This document shows positions 48,501 to 60,500 of a stretch of 64,000 nucleotides of DNA, piece by piece. Position 1 is the first letter of the stretch. Each line of letters begins with the position of its first letter. The stretch covers positions 68,625,913 through 68,689,912 of the forward strand of contig OZ034967.1 in the NCBI GenBank assembly GCA_964030785.1, written 5' to 3'. The position numbers were made by a program, and so were the translations under genes. The notes beneath the pieces are model-generated. The model was given only the letters and a program-made list of their open reading frames with translations. It had not been told where the DNA came from and did no database searches. The DNA comes from Siderastrea siderea (Eukaryota; Cnidaria; Anthozoa; Scleractinia; Rhizangiidae).

Positions 48501-51500
48501 CAAGATACGGAATCAACACAAAAATATTTGTTCTTGTTTTCGCTCTAAAATAGTCCTGTTTTAATATTTTTTGGCAGACTACGCTGTAAATCTTTAGTTT
48601 ATGGCCTTATTTACGTGTCTCTTTTTATTTTGTACAATATTCAATTGCCTTAGAGTGAGAGCCCATTTTATCAAAAATGGCCATTCTGACCACACCTTGT
48701 AATTCTTACAATTCCACAAATTCCTTAATACATATCTAAAAAAACTCATATTTTTTTAAATACTCACATAATAATGATTTAAAGTTGGAAATTCTATGCC
48801 ATTTTATTAAATACTTTTGCCTTTTTGGTGTGAGTAAACTTGACCAAAAAATGCCCAAATTAGCCTCCAGTACCACATTTAAGTGGTTCATACATTTATC
48901 TTAAAAATAGTTTTAAACTAATTCAAGCATTTTTGTCTGTGAACATGAATATATGAAATTCATACATTTGAACTGCAGATAAAGATAGAATTATAAGTAG
49001 ATCATCGCAGTGAAGGTGTTTCAACCTAAGCAGTTGAAAAGAAGAAACCTGAAAAAATTCAGGCTTGAACGGGAATCGAACCCATGACCTCTGCGATACC
49101 AGTGCAGAGGTATCGCACTGGTATACCTCGCACCGGTATCGCCGAGGTCATGGGTTCCATTCCTGTTCAAGCCCGAATTTTTTTCAGGTTTCTTCTTTTC
49201 AACTGCTCAGGTTGAAACACCTTCACTGTGATGATCTACATATAATTCTATTTTTGTCTGTGTTGAGCACAGGTATTCTAAAAATTTACTTCCATTTGAA
49301 TGGTTATGTCATTGTTAGAATTTCACCCAAATACTTAAAAGTAAACTGCTCATATCATATTTGGGGCAGATTAAAATCACAAATTTTGGTTAGGTGCTCT
49401 ATGTTCATTTCATTCTAATGTGTTTTAGCTTTTTGAAGTAATACCAAGAATGTCTGCCTGCCTAAAGCGGACATGTGGTTACTGGAAGGTTGAGTCATGA
49501 TGTTATTTCTCAAAGGCCGCAAAATTGTTTGACACCTCAATAAAATATTTTCACTGACGATCTTGGGAGAGAAAGTGCCTTGGAGATTACAAGTTCACCA
49601 CATGATCAGGGAAAACTTTGTAGAAACTTGTCAAAACATTTATGGGAGAGAGCAAAATTTTCAAAAGGGTTGTTTCATAGATTGCAAATAGATGCTGAGA
49701 CCCTTGGAAGACTGGTGAGGATAACTTTTCCCATCCTGATTGGTTCCCGAATATTGTTACTTACTTACATGTACATGTACTGACATTGTGCGATCTGGTG
49801 TGATACTGTAGCATTAGTGGTTGCACATGCACACTAAGTGGTCACAAAAATAGGTGAAAAAGCCCCTTTAACCACTAGACCACTAAGGAGCTGTTTACAT
49901 GGAGGGAGGAAGATCCTAGATGACGAATAATCCTAGCGCCACAGTTTACATGCAAAATGTTGTACTTGGCCCTAGCACCAGGATCTTTCTGGTGCTAGGA
50001 TCTTCCTAGCTGAGAGATAGGAAGATCCTAGCACCATGTAAACTACCTTAGCTCAGAAGATCCTGGTTCTGGGACAGAAAAACAAATATGGTGGCAGCCA
50101 NNNNNNNNNNNNNNNNNNNNNNNNNNNNNNNNNNNNNNNNNNNNNNNNNNNNNNNNNNNNNNNNNNNNNNNNNNNNNNNNNNNNNNNNNNNNNNNNNNNN
50201 NNNNNNNNNNNNNNNNNNNNNNNNNNNNNNNNNNNNNNNNNNNNNNNNNNNNNNNNNNNNNNNNNNNNNNNNNNNNNNNNNNNNNNNNNNNNNNNNNNNN
50301 GGCGTTCAGCTGCTGAAGGCTGACAGCTGATTTCCAGCAACCAACCTGACCAAAATTTCTGCATGTAAACCAAATGAAAATTTGTTTCACCTTCTAGAAC
50401 CTTCCTCCCTCCATGCAAACAGCCCTTAAGACCTACCTGTACCTTGCATACTATGAACATAGTCATGATTACCTGATGTTGCTGCAGGGCCACCCCAAGG
50501 ACCCGCCTGGGGTGCCGGACCCTGTCCAAACCCCTGAGCTGCAGGGAACGCCTGGCTAGGTGGGAAGGCAGGGCTCTGCGAGAAAGCAGCAGAACTTGAC
50601 TGTTGAAGTGGAACAGAAAATGCAGCATTGAGTTGTAAAAGATCATCACTGGACGATGATGCAGGTGCTGGTTTAAGAGCAGCAGGCTCACCCAGTGATT
50701 CCCACTTCTGGGGCTGAGCTGGCTGGACAGGAGGTATCTGCACCTGAGTTCCAGACTCTTTCGCTTTCTGTTACGCAAGAGAAAGCATCAGTTTGTCTCT
50801 AATTACTTACATCAAGGTTCCACCTTAAATGGGTTATGTCACAGTGATTTAGCCATATTTGGTCAAACCAGAGCAATGTGGGTTGGCTCAGACACGATGA
50901 ATTGCTTCGACTGCTAAAGCAATTGGGTAGAAGTCATTATTTTATTTTATTTGCATCAGAGTTGGCAAGTGACAAGTTTTGACCTTTCAAGCAGGCCTCA
51001 GGTAACCAAAGCATAAGACTCAAAACAAGCAGGTCACAAAGAAACTACTGCATACTCCACAAGGACACCCTGCAGATAAGTGCACAAGAAATTGATGACC
51101 TGGACACCACAAATGGGACTTGGAAGTCAATTGCTTTCCCTTTGCATATTCTAACATTCACTTATAAAGGCACAGTTGTCTAAATAGGTGCTTTCCTATT
51201 GATGGTGTGAGGCAGAAGAGCACGTAAAAAGGAAACACAAGACTTCTGGTTGTCTTCCGTGACATCCCTGATGAACTGAAATTGAGAGACTTGTTACAAG
51301 CACTGACTCAATATTACCCTTACTTTAATTTAAATTAAATTTTAATTATGTAGCTACAATATTAATGAGCTCTTCTACATTCAAGACAGTAAACAGGCTC
51401 TGTAGATAGAACTGATAAACAGAAATATTATTGAACTTTGCTTACTTTAAAAGCTTCAAGATATTTTTCTTCCTCTTCAATGAGATCACTCTTGGGAGCA

Positions 51501-54500
51501 GCGTCAACTGCATCATCGCCGTCAAACTTGGTAGTGAACTTGCCTGCGCTGAAAGCATCTGTGGCAGATGGTGGGAGAGTGATACTGGGGATTGTCAGAG
51601 GTCTGCAAAATAATAAAGAAAACAAAATCATTATTTTCTCATTAATCAAAATGTACAAAATGTATATGAAAAATAAAATAACAACTATGTACATGTGTAA
51701 CTATATGAATGAACAGAGCTCTTATTCACTGTAAATGGTCTGAACCCAGGAGTCATGTCATGAGTCAGTAAAGTATGATCGTCCGGGTGAGCATAGTCCT
51801 GAGAGAGACTGTTTGTGATGACATTGACTGACGTTTCGACAACCTGAGCGGTTGCCATCATCAGAGTCAAGTGAATTGTCATTCATTTATCATTCTCTAG
51901 TCGTTGTCCTGATTGGTTGACGAACTTGCGATGTTATTGGTCGTCCTGTGATGTTATTGGCTGTGAGGACTGTGCAATGTGATTGGTGCATTTCAATCTG
52001 TCTTTTGTTAGTCAAATGTCTGTTGGTCTATTGTTACTAAAGAGCTCTTATTGGAACTAATTTTCCCAAGTTAGTAATTTGTGTTTAGCAATTTTCACTT
52101 TGTAAAGTGCAAAGACATGGGCCCTGTTTGTTGCAAAATGTTACTAAAATATTTGCCACCTTATTTCAACTGAAAATCGCAAAAAGATTCACTTTAAAAG
52201 AGCCTGCTAATGTCACAAAGTTAAGTGTTATGTCCAAAGAAATTAGCGAGAATAATGCACATGCACAGTTCCTAAGAGTCTCATAGTCCTTACAGAAAAC
52301 TTAGGAACAAGATTGGGCATCAACCTGTAAAAATGCCTGTCACCCCCACCAGCCAGAACTATTTCAGGCTTTCTTTTCAACCTCTTATGTTGCTAACATC
52401 ATTGTTATGGTCTTTCATTGCTGACGTTGTTCCATCCACAACTCAATATATGTCAGTTTTACATAAAAGTGCTCACTTTGATGTGGGTGGGTTGCTTGTC
52501 TTTCCTTTTTCCAGAGAGTGCAGATGGTTTTCTAGGGCATCTAAAAGACTGTTAGGTGCCTGAAATCACAGGGGGAAAAGATTTATGAATTTACATGCAG
52601 TAGACTCTAGACTCTTGCTAGACCACTATCTCCAACACAATAGCTAAATAACTGAGCAACAACAGCCAACGGAAAAACATTTCAGTTTGAGATAGTGGGG
52701 AAGTGAGATAGCTGAAATCCAAGTTAGTCGGGTCCACTGTACTTCACAGCAACAAATTGGTATAAATTTGACTAAACCTTCCCAAATTTTCTTGTGTGGT
52801 TTGAGCTGATACTTTTTTTTTTTTTACTTTGAAAGTATTACAAGATCATTCTCCTGTGTTCTACATGTACTTACCCTGCTTAGATCAGGAATATCATCTT
52901 TGTCGAAACCCACATCCTCGGCAACTTTTAAAAACTCTGAGACTCGATCCATCCTTGTAATAAACTTTTTGTATATGTCCAGTCCCTCTTTGCAGTTTTT
53001 CTTGTTCATGTCAAAGTATTTTTCTATTAAAAAGATAGTAGGACTCACATTACATTTAATAAACACCAGCCAAGGTTACCCAGGGACGTGTTCTTGGCTT
53101 ACATGTGCAGACTCTATCCAAATTCCATGCCACCAGATTGGTACATTTTGCTTTACTCTTCAAGTGACGAAGGGTACACAGCTGGGCTGTGAAGAACAAC
53201 TATTTTCCTGTACAAGTATGCTGTTAAAGTACAGGGTATGCACAGATTTTTAAGTCAATGAAAAGTAAAAATACAATGTATGTACAGTGTACTACTCACC
53301 AAGCAAATTTATTATACCATCATTGTAGCAAGCAAATAATCTGATCAAGTCCTGCAAGTAAACAAATAAAAAAAATTGTAACCACATGTATATTTGATGT
53401 TAAATACAATCTTGTTAATAATCTTCATGTGAAAAAATTTCTGTAGAAATTATGTGGTACATTTGTAAATGGAACAACACAAAACAAGTGAGACTTTTAA
53501 AAGGATAACCTTACTTTGAGTGAGGTGCAGGGTTGCAGAAAATAAATTCAGAGGTCAAAAGAATGAGGCATAAAACAGATGTGCTGTTTTGTTATTCTTT
53601 TGTTATCCAATGAGATATTTGTGTGCAATCTGGGTGTATTTTGCATGTAAATCTGCCATATTGCATGCATTTTACGCGCGTTTAAGTGCTGCAATCCCTT
53701 TGGCCAGTACTGTAGGTCTGTGATACGTTTGCACAAAAAGGCAATGGCTTCATGTCACTGTCAAAGCCCCTAAAGAATGATTTTTTTGGCAAGATCAGGG
53801 TGCACATTAATTTACCAGTTACATGTACCCCAACATCGCATTGCAATTTTCCTCTTAATTGTTACATTCATTTATCATTTGGCAGTCATAAGAACTTGAT
53901 GAACATGCAATGAGAGCACAACTGTAAGAATATGACACAAATGCTCAAACAAAAATCAGAGGATCAAGGATGTCAGTATTATCAGGCTGGTATTTAAGGC
54001 ATTTTTCCAGCTATTGCAAATTCTTAACCCCAGTTACAAAGCAATTCTGTTTAGCACTGTACAGTGTACATAACTGTTTTGCCTAGATACAGCTGGTACT
54101 ATTTATTTTCCCAGTTAATTGAAAAGTAAGTGTCAGTCCCAGTTAATAGCAACCTTCTAGCATTATTAGTACCTTGAAAAGCAGGACAAAAACACTGTTT
54201 ATCACACCATTAGTCAGTTCACTTGATTTGATCTGCAAAAAGAAAGGAAGGGTCACTACTGACCTCTGGACTACATTCATGCACAATAACTGTGCAGTAG
54301 TCAATTAATGCAGTATTAGGGATAGAATAAACTACAATTAAATAACAGAAAGGCAAAAAGAAAACTTTGACTTACATCAACTTCAAGCAAAGCATCAATC
54401 AGTTGCTGAAGGACTGGCAGAGCTTTAAGGAGCTGAAAGAAAAAGCAAAACTGGTTTAACAAGAAAAGCCCCAGGGGTATTGGACTCCGCTGTTTTTCCC

Positions 54501-57500
54501 TTCCCCTCAGGGTGCAAAATACATTATGGTCACTCAAGATACGAGCCCAAGTGGTTTAAGCTTTTCAAGTTGGTGATTTATCGTAACTTTGACGTGTTTG
54601 CTGCCACTCCCCCTTACGTCTTCTGCGCACCCTTCTCCCTGTGATAACATGAATCCCTGATAGTATGAACCCTTTCCCATCCCTCATTCCTTGGTCATCC
54701 GCCTGTCCTAGAAGAAGAAGAACGTGACGAAATATTTTGACCATAGCATGACTCAGTTACGTCACGGTTTTTTAAATAAATGAACTGACATGTCAGCGCA
54801 GGGCTGGAAATAATTTTTGGACATTCACTGGTCAAGATGACTGGCCAAATACATTCTAGCTCGGTCATACCTCGTTTCTGACCGGACAAATATATATAAT
54901 TACGTACTTTTTCTTTTATAAGGCGTACTCGGCCATTAGACGCATCCCAAACTTTGCAACTCAAGTTTTCTAACTAAAAAATATCACTAAAGTACATGGT
55001 CACAGGACGTATCCTGAACTGAAGAAAAACTTTTCTCAAGTTTATTTCAACCACAACTGAATTCGCCTACAATCAAGTCATCCGAAAGTGAGATCATAAA
55101 CAACGACGTAAAAGTCATTTGCACAAACACGAGCGCAGGAGTAAACAAAAGCTAAAACTTTGTCAAACTGCAATGACTTACATCTTCAGTTAATGCTGTT
55201 TTGATTCGTGTTGCCCAAGTACAGCAAGAAAACTAGAATAAATACGAGCAAAAAAGCGCCAAGAACAACTTGCTGTGCCTATAAGTTTCACCGTCGCAGT
55301 GAGTAGTAAAGGCGAATGGTGAAAACTGACTCGCTCCGAATGTCACATTCAAAAGAATTAGACACCTGAAAATCCAGGTGCTACCTTGGATGAAAGTGTC
55401 ACTGGGTGGATGAAGAAGGTAGGTTTCCTTTCTCGACTAACAATCCAACAACGTTGTCAAAAAGAAAGATGATGTGTTCGAGGTTTAGTGTGTGACAATA
55501 TCATGTTACTGAGCACCTGCTTTCAAGCACGCACTATATACAACTACGGCTTTGTTGTCTTGTTTCTCAAACTGTTGATGTTGCAGAAATGTCAATGACC
55601 AACAATGTTTCTCTTTTGTTTTCGGCCTAATTTTAATGAAAAATCAAGATCTTTAGAATTTGTTGCCGGAAAATACTCGTCTATAAGATGCACCCTGAAT
55701 TAGCGATAATTTTTGACAGAAATACTGGCTTTCGTGAAAAAAAAAAGAAAAGAAAAAGAAAACAGTGTGGCTTGTAACTGAAAAAATATGGACATATACA
55801 GCATTAAGAAACTTTAGTTCATTTCAATATGATCGAATGTGACCGGTCAACATGACTGGCAAGGTGAACATTTGACCGGTCAAACCCCCAATCAGGCCGG
55901 ACATTGTCTGTTGACCGGCTGTTATTTCCAGCCCTGCAGCGTAATTCTAAATAACACTGATGGGCGGGGAAATTTAAATAGATTTGTTGATAAAGAAACT
56001 TATTCTAAAATCTAAAAGAAACTGGTAGCTATGGAAAAAAATGTAAAAGTCTATTTTAGGCCGTGATTTGATGAGTGATTTGGCGCAAGCAAGTTACTTC
56101 CCCGAATCGGCTTCTGTGTTTCAATGACGTAATGTTTATGTGCTACGGCACGTAGCATGAATCATTGGCTTTCAAAGCTTGCTCTCGTCGAAGAGAAGTC
56201 AACTCCATTGAATTTCTTGTACTTTTCTACACAACTTTCCCTAAAGATTTTGGCGAAGCAAAGCAAAACTGTCAAAAAAATGCTTGCATTTCACTGTTGA
56301 ATTATTCAACTTGGCGAAAGCAAGGGACTTCCCCGAATCGGCTTCTGCGTTTCAGCGATGTAATGTTTACATGCCAGGGCAAGTTAGGCGAATTCATGCC
56401 AGCTTCAAAGCTTGCTAGTACCCACGTTCTTGCTTTCATTGAAGGGGTTTTTATGCCATTAAATTGCCAGTAATTTTCTACACCAACTTTCATGAAAAAC
56501 AAACGAAGATTACCGGCAAGTATTGTTTTGACCGAGCGGAGATCTGGGGCAAGTGACCACCAAAAAAAACAAGAAAAGCCCCAGGGGCATTACCCCGCCG
56601 TTCCCCCTCCCCTCGGGGTGTAAAAGATATGGTCACTCAAGATACAAGCTCTAGCCTGTACTGTGTAGTGAAAGACGCGACGAGTATGTTTGGCCGAGCA
56701 AAAACCGGAGGTCTGGGGCAACTGACCACCAAAAAAATGGAAAATAATGAAAGAAAATGGGTATTACTAGACCCCGTCCTGACAGCGGGGTAAAAAGGGT
56801 ATTACTAGACCCCGTCCTGATGGCGGGGTAATTAACTCTAGTGACAGGTCGAATATTAATTTGTTTGTGTCTCAGTCACCACCAACCTGAACAAAAAGTC
56901 TTGATGCCTAAAGTTTTTGTTTTGTTCATTGTTTTTTTTCAATTATGGCGATAATAATCCCAAGTGGCTAGCTTCATGGGATCTGGAATCTGGAATTGTT
57001 GGCCTTACAGGAACAAGAAAAACCAGAGAGCCTGAAGAAAACACTCAGAACAAGGCTGAGAACAAACAACAAACTCAACTAACAGCCCTGTCAAAATGCG
57101 CTGGCAGCTGGCATTTTGCCGCCGACAGGCAATCATTTGCTGCTTGCTTCACGATGGAGTTCCCGAGGAATCTCCTAGCACACAGAAAGACCTGGTCCTT
57201 GTTGTCTACTTCTTCTGTTACGTTGCCTGCTACCACAAATCACTTCGACAGGCCTGACTCATACATGATTCCAGAAGGTAAGAAATAAAAAAATAAAATA
57301 AAATAAGGCAAGAAATGCTGACAATAGGGTTTAGGAGCAGGGGATTTCTTGCAGCTAATATGAGTTTGAGCTCTGGCTATTCTGAATGAAAAACAAAGGA
57401 CTGACAACACAAGGGAAAAATACCTCTGGCTACTTTTTTTATCCCCCCCCCCCCCCACCCCCGCCCCCGCCAACACACACACACACCCTTGCCGGCCGAG

Positions 57501-60500
57501 TGCTTTAAGAAGGTCTTGTTTACTTACTTTAGGGGCATCCATGGTTCTTAAAACTCCCTCCTCTTTCCTGAAAATTAAAGTTAAACATTACAAAGCAAGA
57601 TCACTATAAATTCAATAAGCCGTTTGAAAATTTCCAAAATAATCCATATTTTTGCCTAAGCAACAAGTTCCCATGTGAAAGTTTGCCTGCTAGGTGTAAA
57701 TTTATTTCTTATTTCTTACCCTCTTTTGAGGCGGCAGAAGTCATATCCCACTTCTGTGTAAGAGGAGGCCTTCTCATTCAAGTATTTTCCATATCTTCTC
57801 ACAAATGTTGACATGTCATAACCTTTCAGAGAAGAGAAAAGTGTCAACAAAAGTAATCTGTGAGAATTCCAAGAAAAACTACAAGCAGATTAGCTATAGT
57901 CATGTTCCAGTGAGACAGATAGTGTAGTCACATGAAGAGATCATTCTGGCGAGCAATGTCAAGTAATTAATTTCTAGGTCATATTTCTACTAATTTGTGG
58001 TGAAGTGAAAAGCAAAGCAGGAAAGATGTTTGTTGAAGCAAGAAGTAATTTAATATTTTCGCATCACTGTTTTCATGTGGCTACTTTTGACCAGTTTCAT
58101 TGATGACAAGTTCACAGAATTTATGCAGTATCTTGGGAATTTTACTTGTTTTGTTCCTGAGAACAATGTCAAACAAAGCAAAGAATGAATAACAAAAGCA
58201 AAAGCGCTAGCAAGAAACGCGTTTCAAAAGGCGCTTTTTCAAACACGTTAACGCAAAAAACGTGTGTGTGTTTTGCGTGTGCATTCGACGCTTATCTCTG
58301 AGCTGTACTGTAAAGATAGAATTTAAAAATTCTGATTGGACACTCTATGTCACAAAAAGTGTACAACTCTTTTTTTGTATGTTGCACTACAACAAATGAA
58401 AATAGAACACCCAGATATGCTGTATATGTGACTAGGAAATTGATGGCAAACACATACCCTGTACACCACTTTTGTCAAGAAAGTTACCAAGACTGAAGTT
58501 GGATGTTCTTGATGCCAGGTATTGAATGAATCTCTAGCAGAACAAAACAGTAGACACAGTAAACTATCAATTAAGAACGGTGCACACCCAGCCAATCAGC
58601 AGTTAGGGAGAGGTATGGCGCATATACATGTAACAGGGCTGACACTGGCAGCCAGGCACGTACTCCCAGCATAGTCAATCGAACAAAACCAAACAAAAAA
58701 TCAATCGAACTCAATCGAATCCAATCAGTTTGATTGATTTGCGATTGGTTCGGTAATCGAACATAATCAAACTAGAACTTTTCAGTGAGTTTAATTACCG
58801 AACTTAATCGAACCAATCGAACTGAATCGGTACGATTAGTTCGATTTTGTTGGGAGAAGCATAAAAAGGGGAAAGATATCACTGCACTCTTAATAAACTT
58901 GATTATTATATGGCAAGCAATTCTTGAGTCTAAATCGAGTGTTCTGATTGGTTAGTCTTTGGTCGGGATTTTACAGTACGGACCATTACCATGGAAACGG
59001 TCCTTTTTGGATATTTTTTTTTCGTGCTAACGCTATAGCAAAATTCAAACTGTGAAAACGCAAGAAGATAAAAAAGAAAAGGTTTGGAGCTGGTACAAAA
59101 CAAATGAACGAGGTAAACACGTCTGCTTAGAAAAGTGCTCTTCAATTAAGTTTACCGACTGGGCCAACGTTCTTCAGTGACTGTGTGTGTTTATTGTTTT
59201 TTTGTATGGCTATAGACTGTAAGCTGTAAAGACCCGAGTAAATCGGCCAAGATTTAAACAATAATTATTAAAATTCAGCATTAACAAAAGAGTACGTTTC
59301 TCACAAGAAAACCTCACGGCGAAAAAGAATGAAAACTGCAAAACAACTAGCAAACAGCTTTCACCGGCAACTATAAATCGAAAGCAAACGATCACGTTCT
59401 TGTCTAGTTAAATATTCGCCATCGCTTCAGTCAGCGCTTTCCACAAGAACAAATTAAAGGTACACATCAAGGCTGCTGCCTAACGGGCGCCCAGTCGCCA
59501 GGGGGGCCTAAGTTGTGCATTCGGGCGACCAAATTTCTGTACAAGGAGCCCGCACGGGCTCCTATAAACCTGAGATTATCTTGGGACAATGGCCCATACG
59601 TCCCGATAAATTTGGTTCTATTAGCTGAGCTTCAAACAATGGAACTATTTATGTATTTGGCACGAAGCCATATACGGTAGAATTCTTCAAAAATCCGTAA
59701 CAAAAGTGTTAAAACAGCGAAGATTTGCGAAGCCATCGTTCGTCTCCTGTTGGCAGTTGGAGACTGGGTACAAGATGTGATTCCCAAATATGGAATATCA
59801 AAATCATGGGCTGTTTTGTTGCCCCAGGCATTCGCAAGTGATCAAGCGCTGGCAGCAAGGAAGAGTTATACGTCCATTTGATATCTTTTTTTTTTCTTTT
59901 TGTGAGAAGAACGGGTAGATGACTTGTGTGCTATCGCCTCAACGTCCTTGATATTTGATTTCATGAACAAGTTCACCCTGAATCATTCATCATTTTGTGA
60001 TCTCGTTATATTCAAGTAAAGAAACCTTACGAACTTGGTGTAATCTTTACTTTGCTGCAAGCGTTCAAGCGCTAATTTAAATGAGTAATTTCTGCGAAAA
60101 TAACCCGATGGCAGCGATGGAGTTCTCGCAACAGGAACAGGTAAAATATATAAAGTTGTTTTTCTTGATTTCTCCATACGAAAACATCTCTAAGCTTCCA
60201 GTCTCGATAGCAATTTAAAACCCTTACAAAACAACAAATCTTCCTTATGCAATGCGACTTGTGTTACTTCATTTGATCGTATATTTAACAACGGTTTTTA
60301 AACTAGTGTAGTATTTCGATTATAGAATAACCGTCCCACTTCCAGAGACACGATCTACTGCTCCTGTGGTCCCTGAAGTCACCGATTTTGAGTTCAAAGA
60401 TCATGAAACCGGGGTGACAGATTATTAATTGAATTTGATATTCCCGCGCAATTTGCTTTTGTGATTTGATCGTTTGTATACAGAAATTTCTCGCCAAAAA

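Noticed and set aside
54695..54964. 89-codon frame reading [18 protein letters not shown]
   Set aside because: It crosses the end of the 1138-bp element, so it is not a single coding unit.
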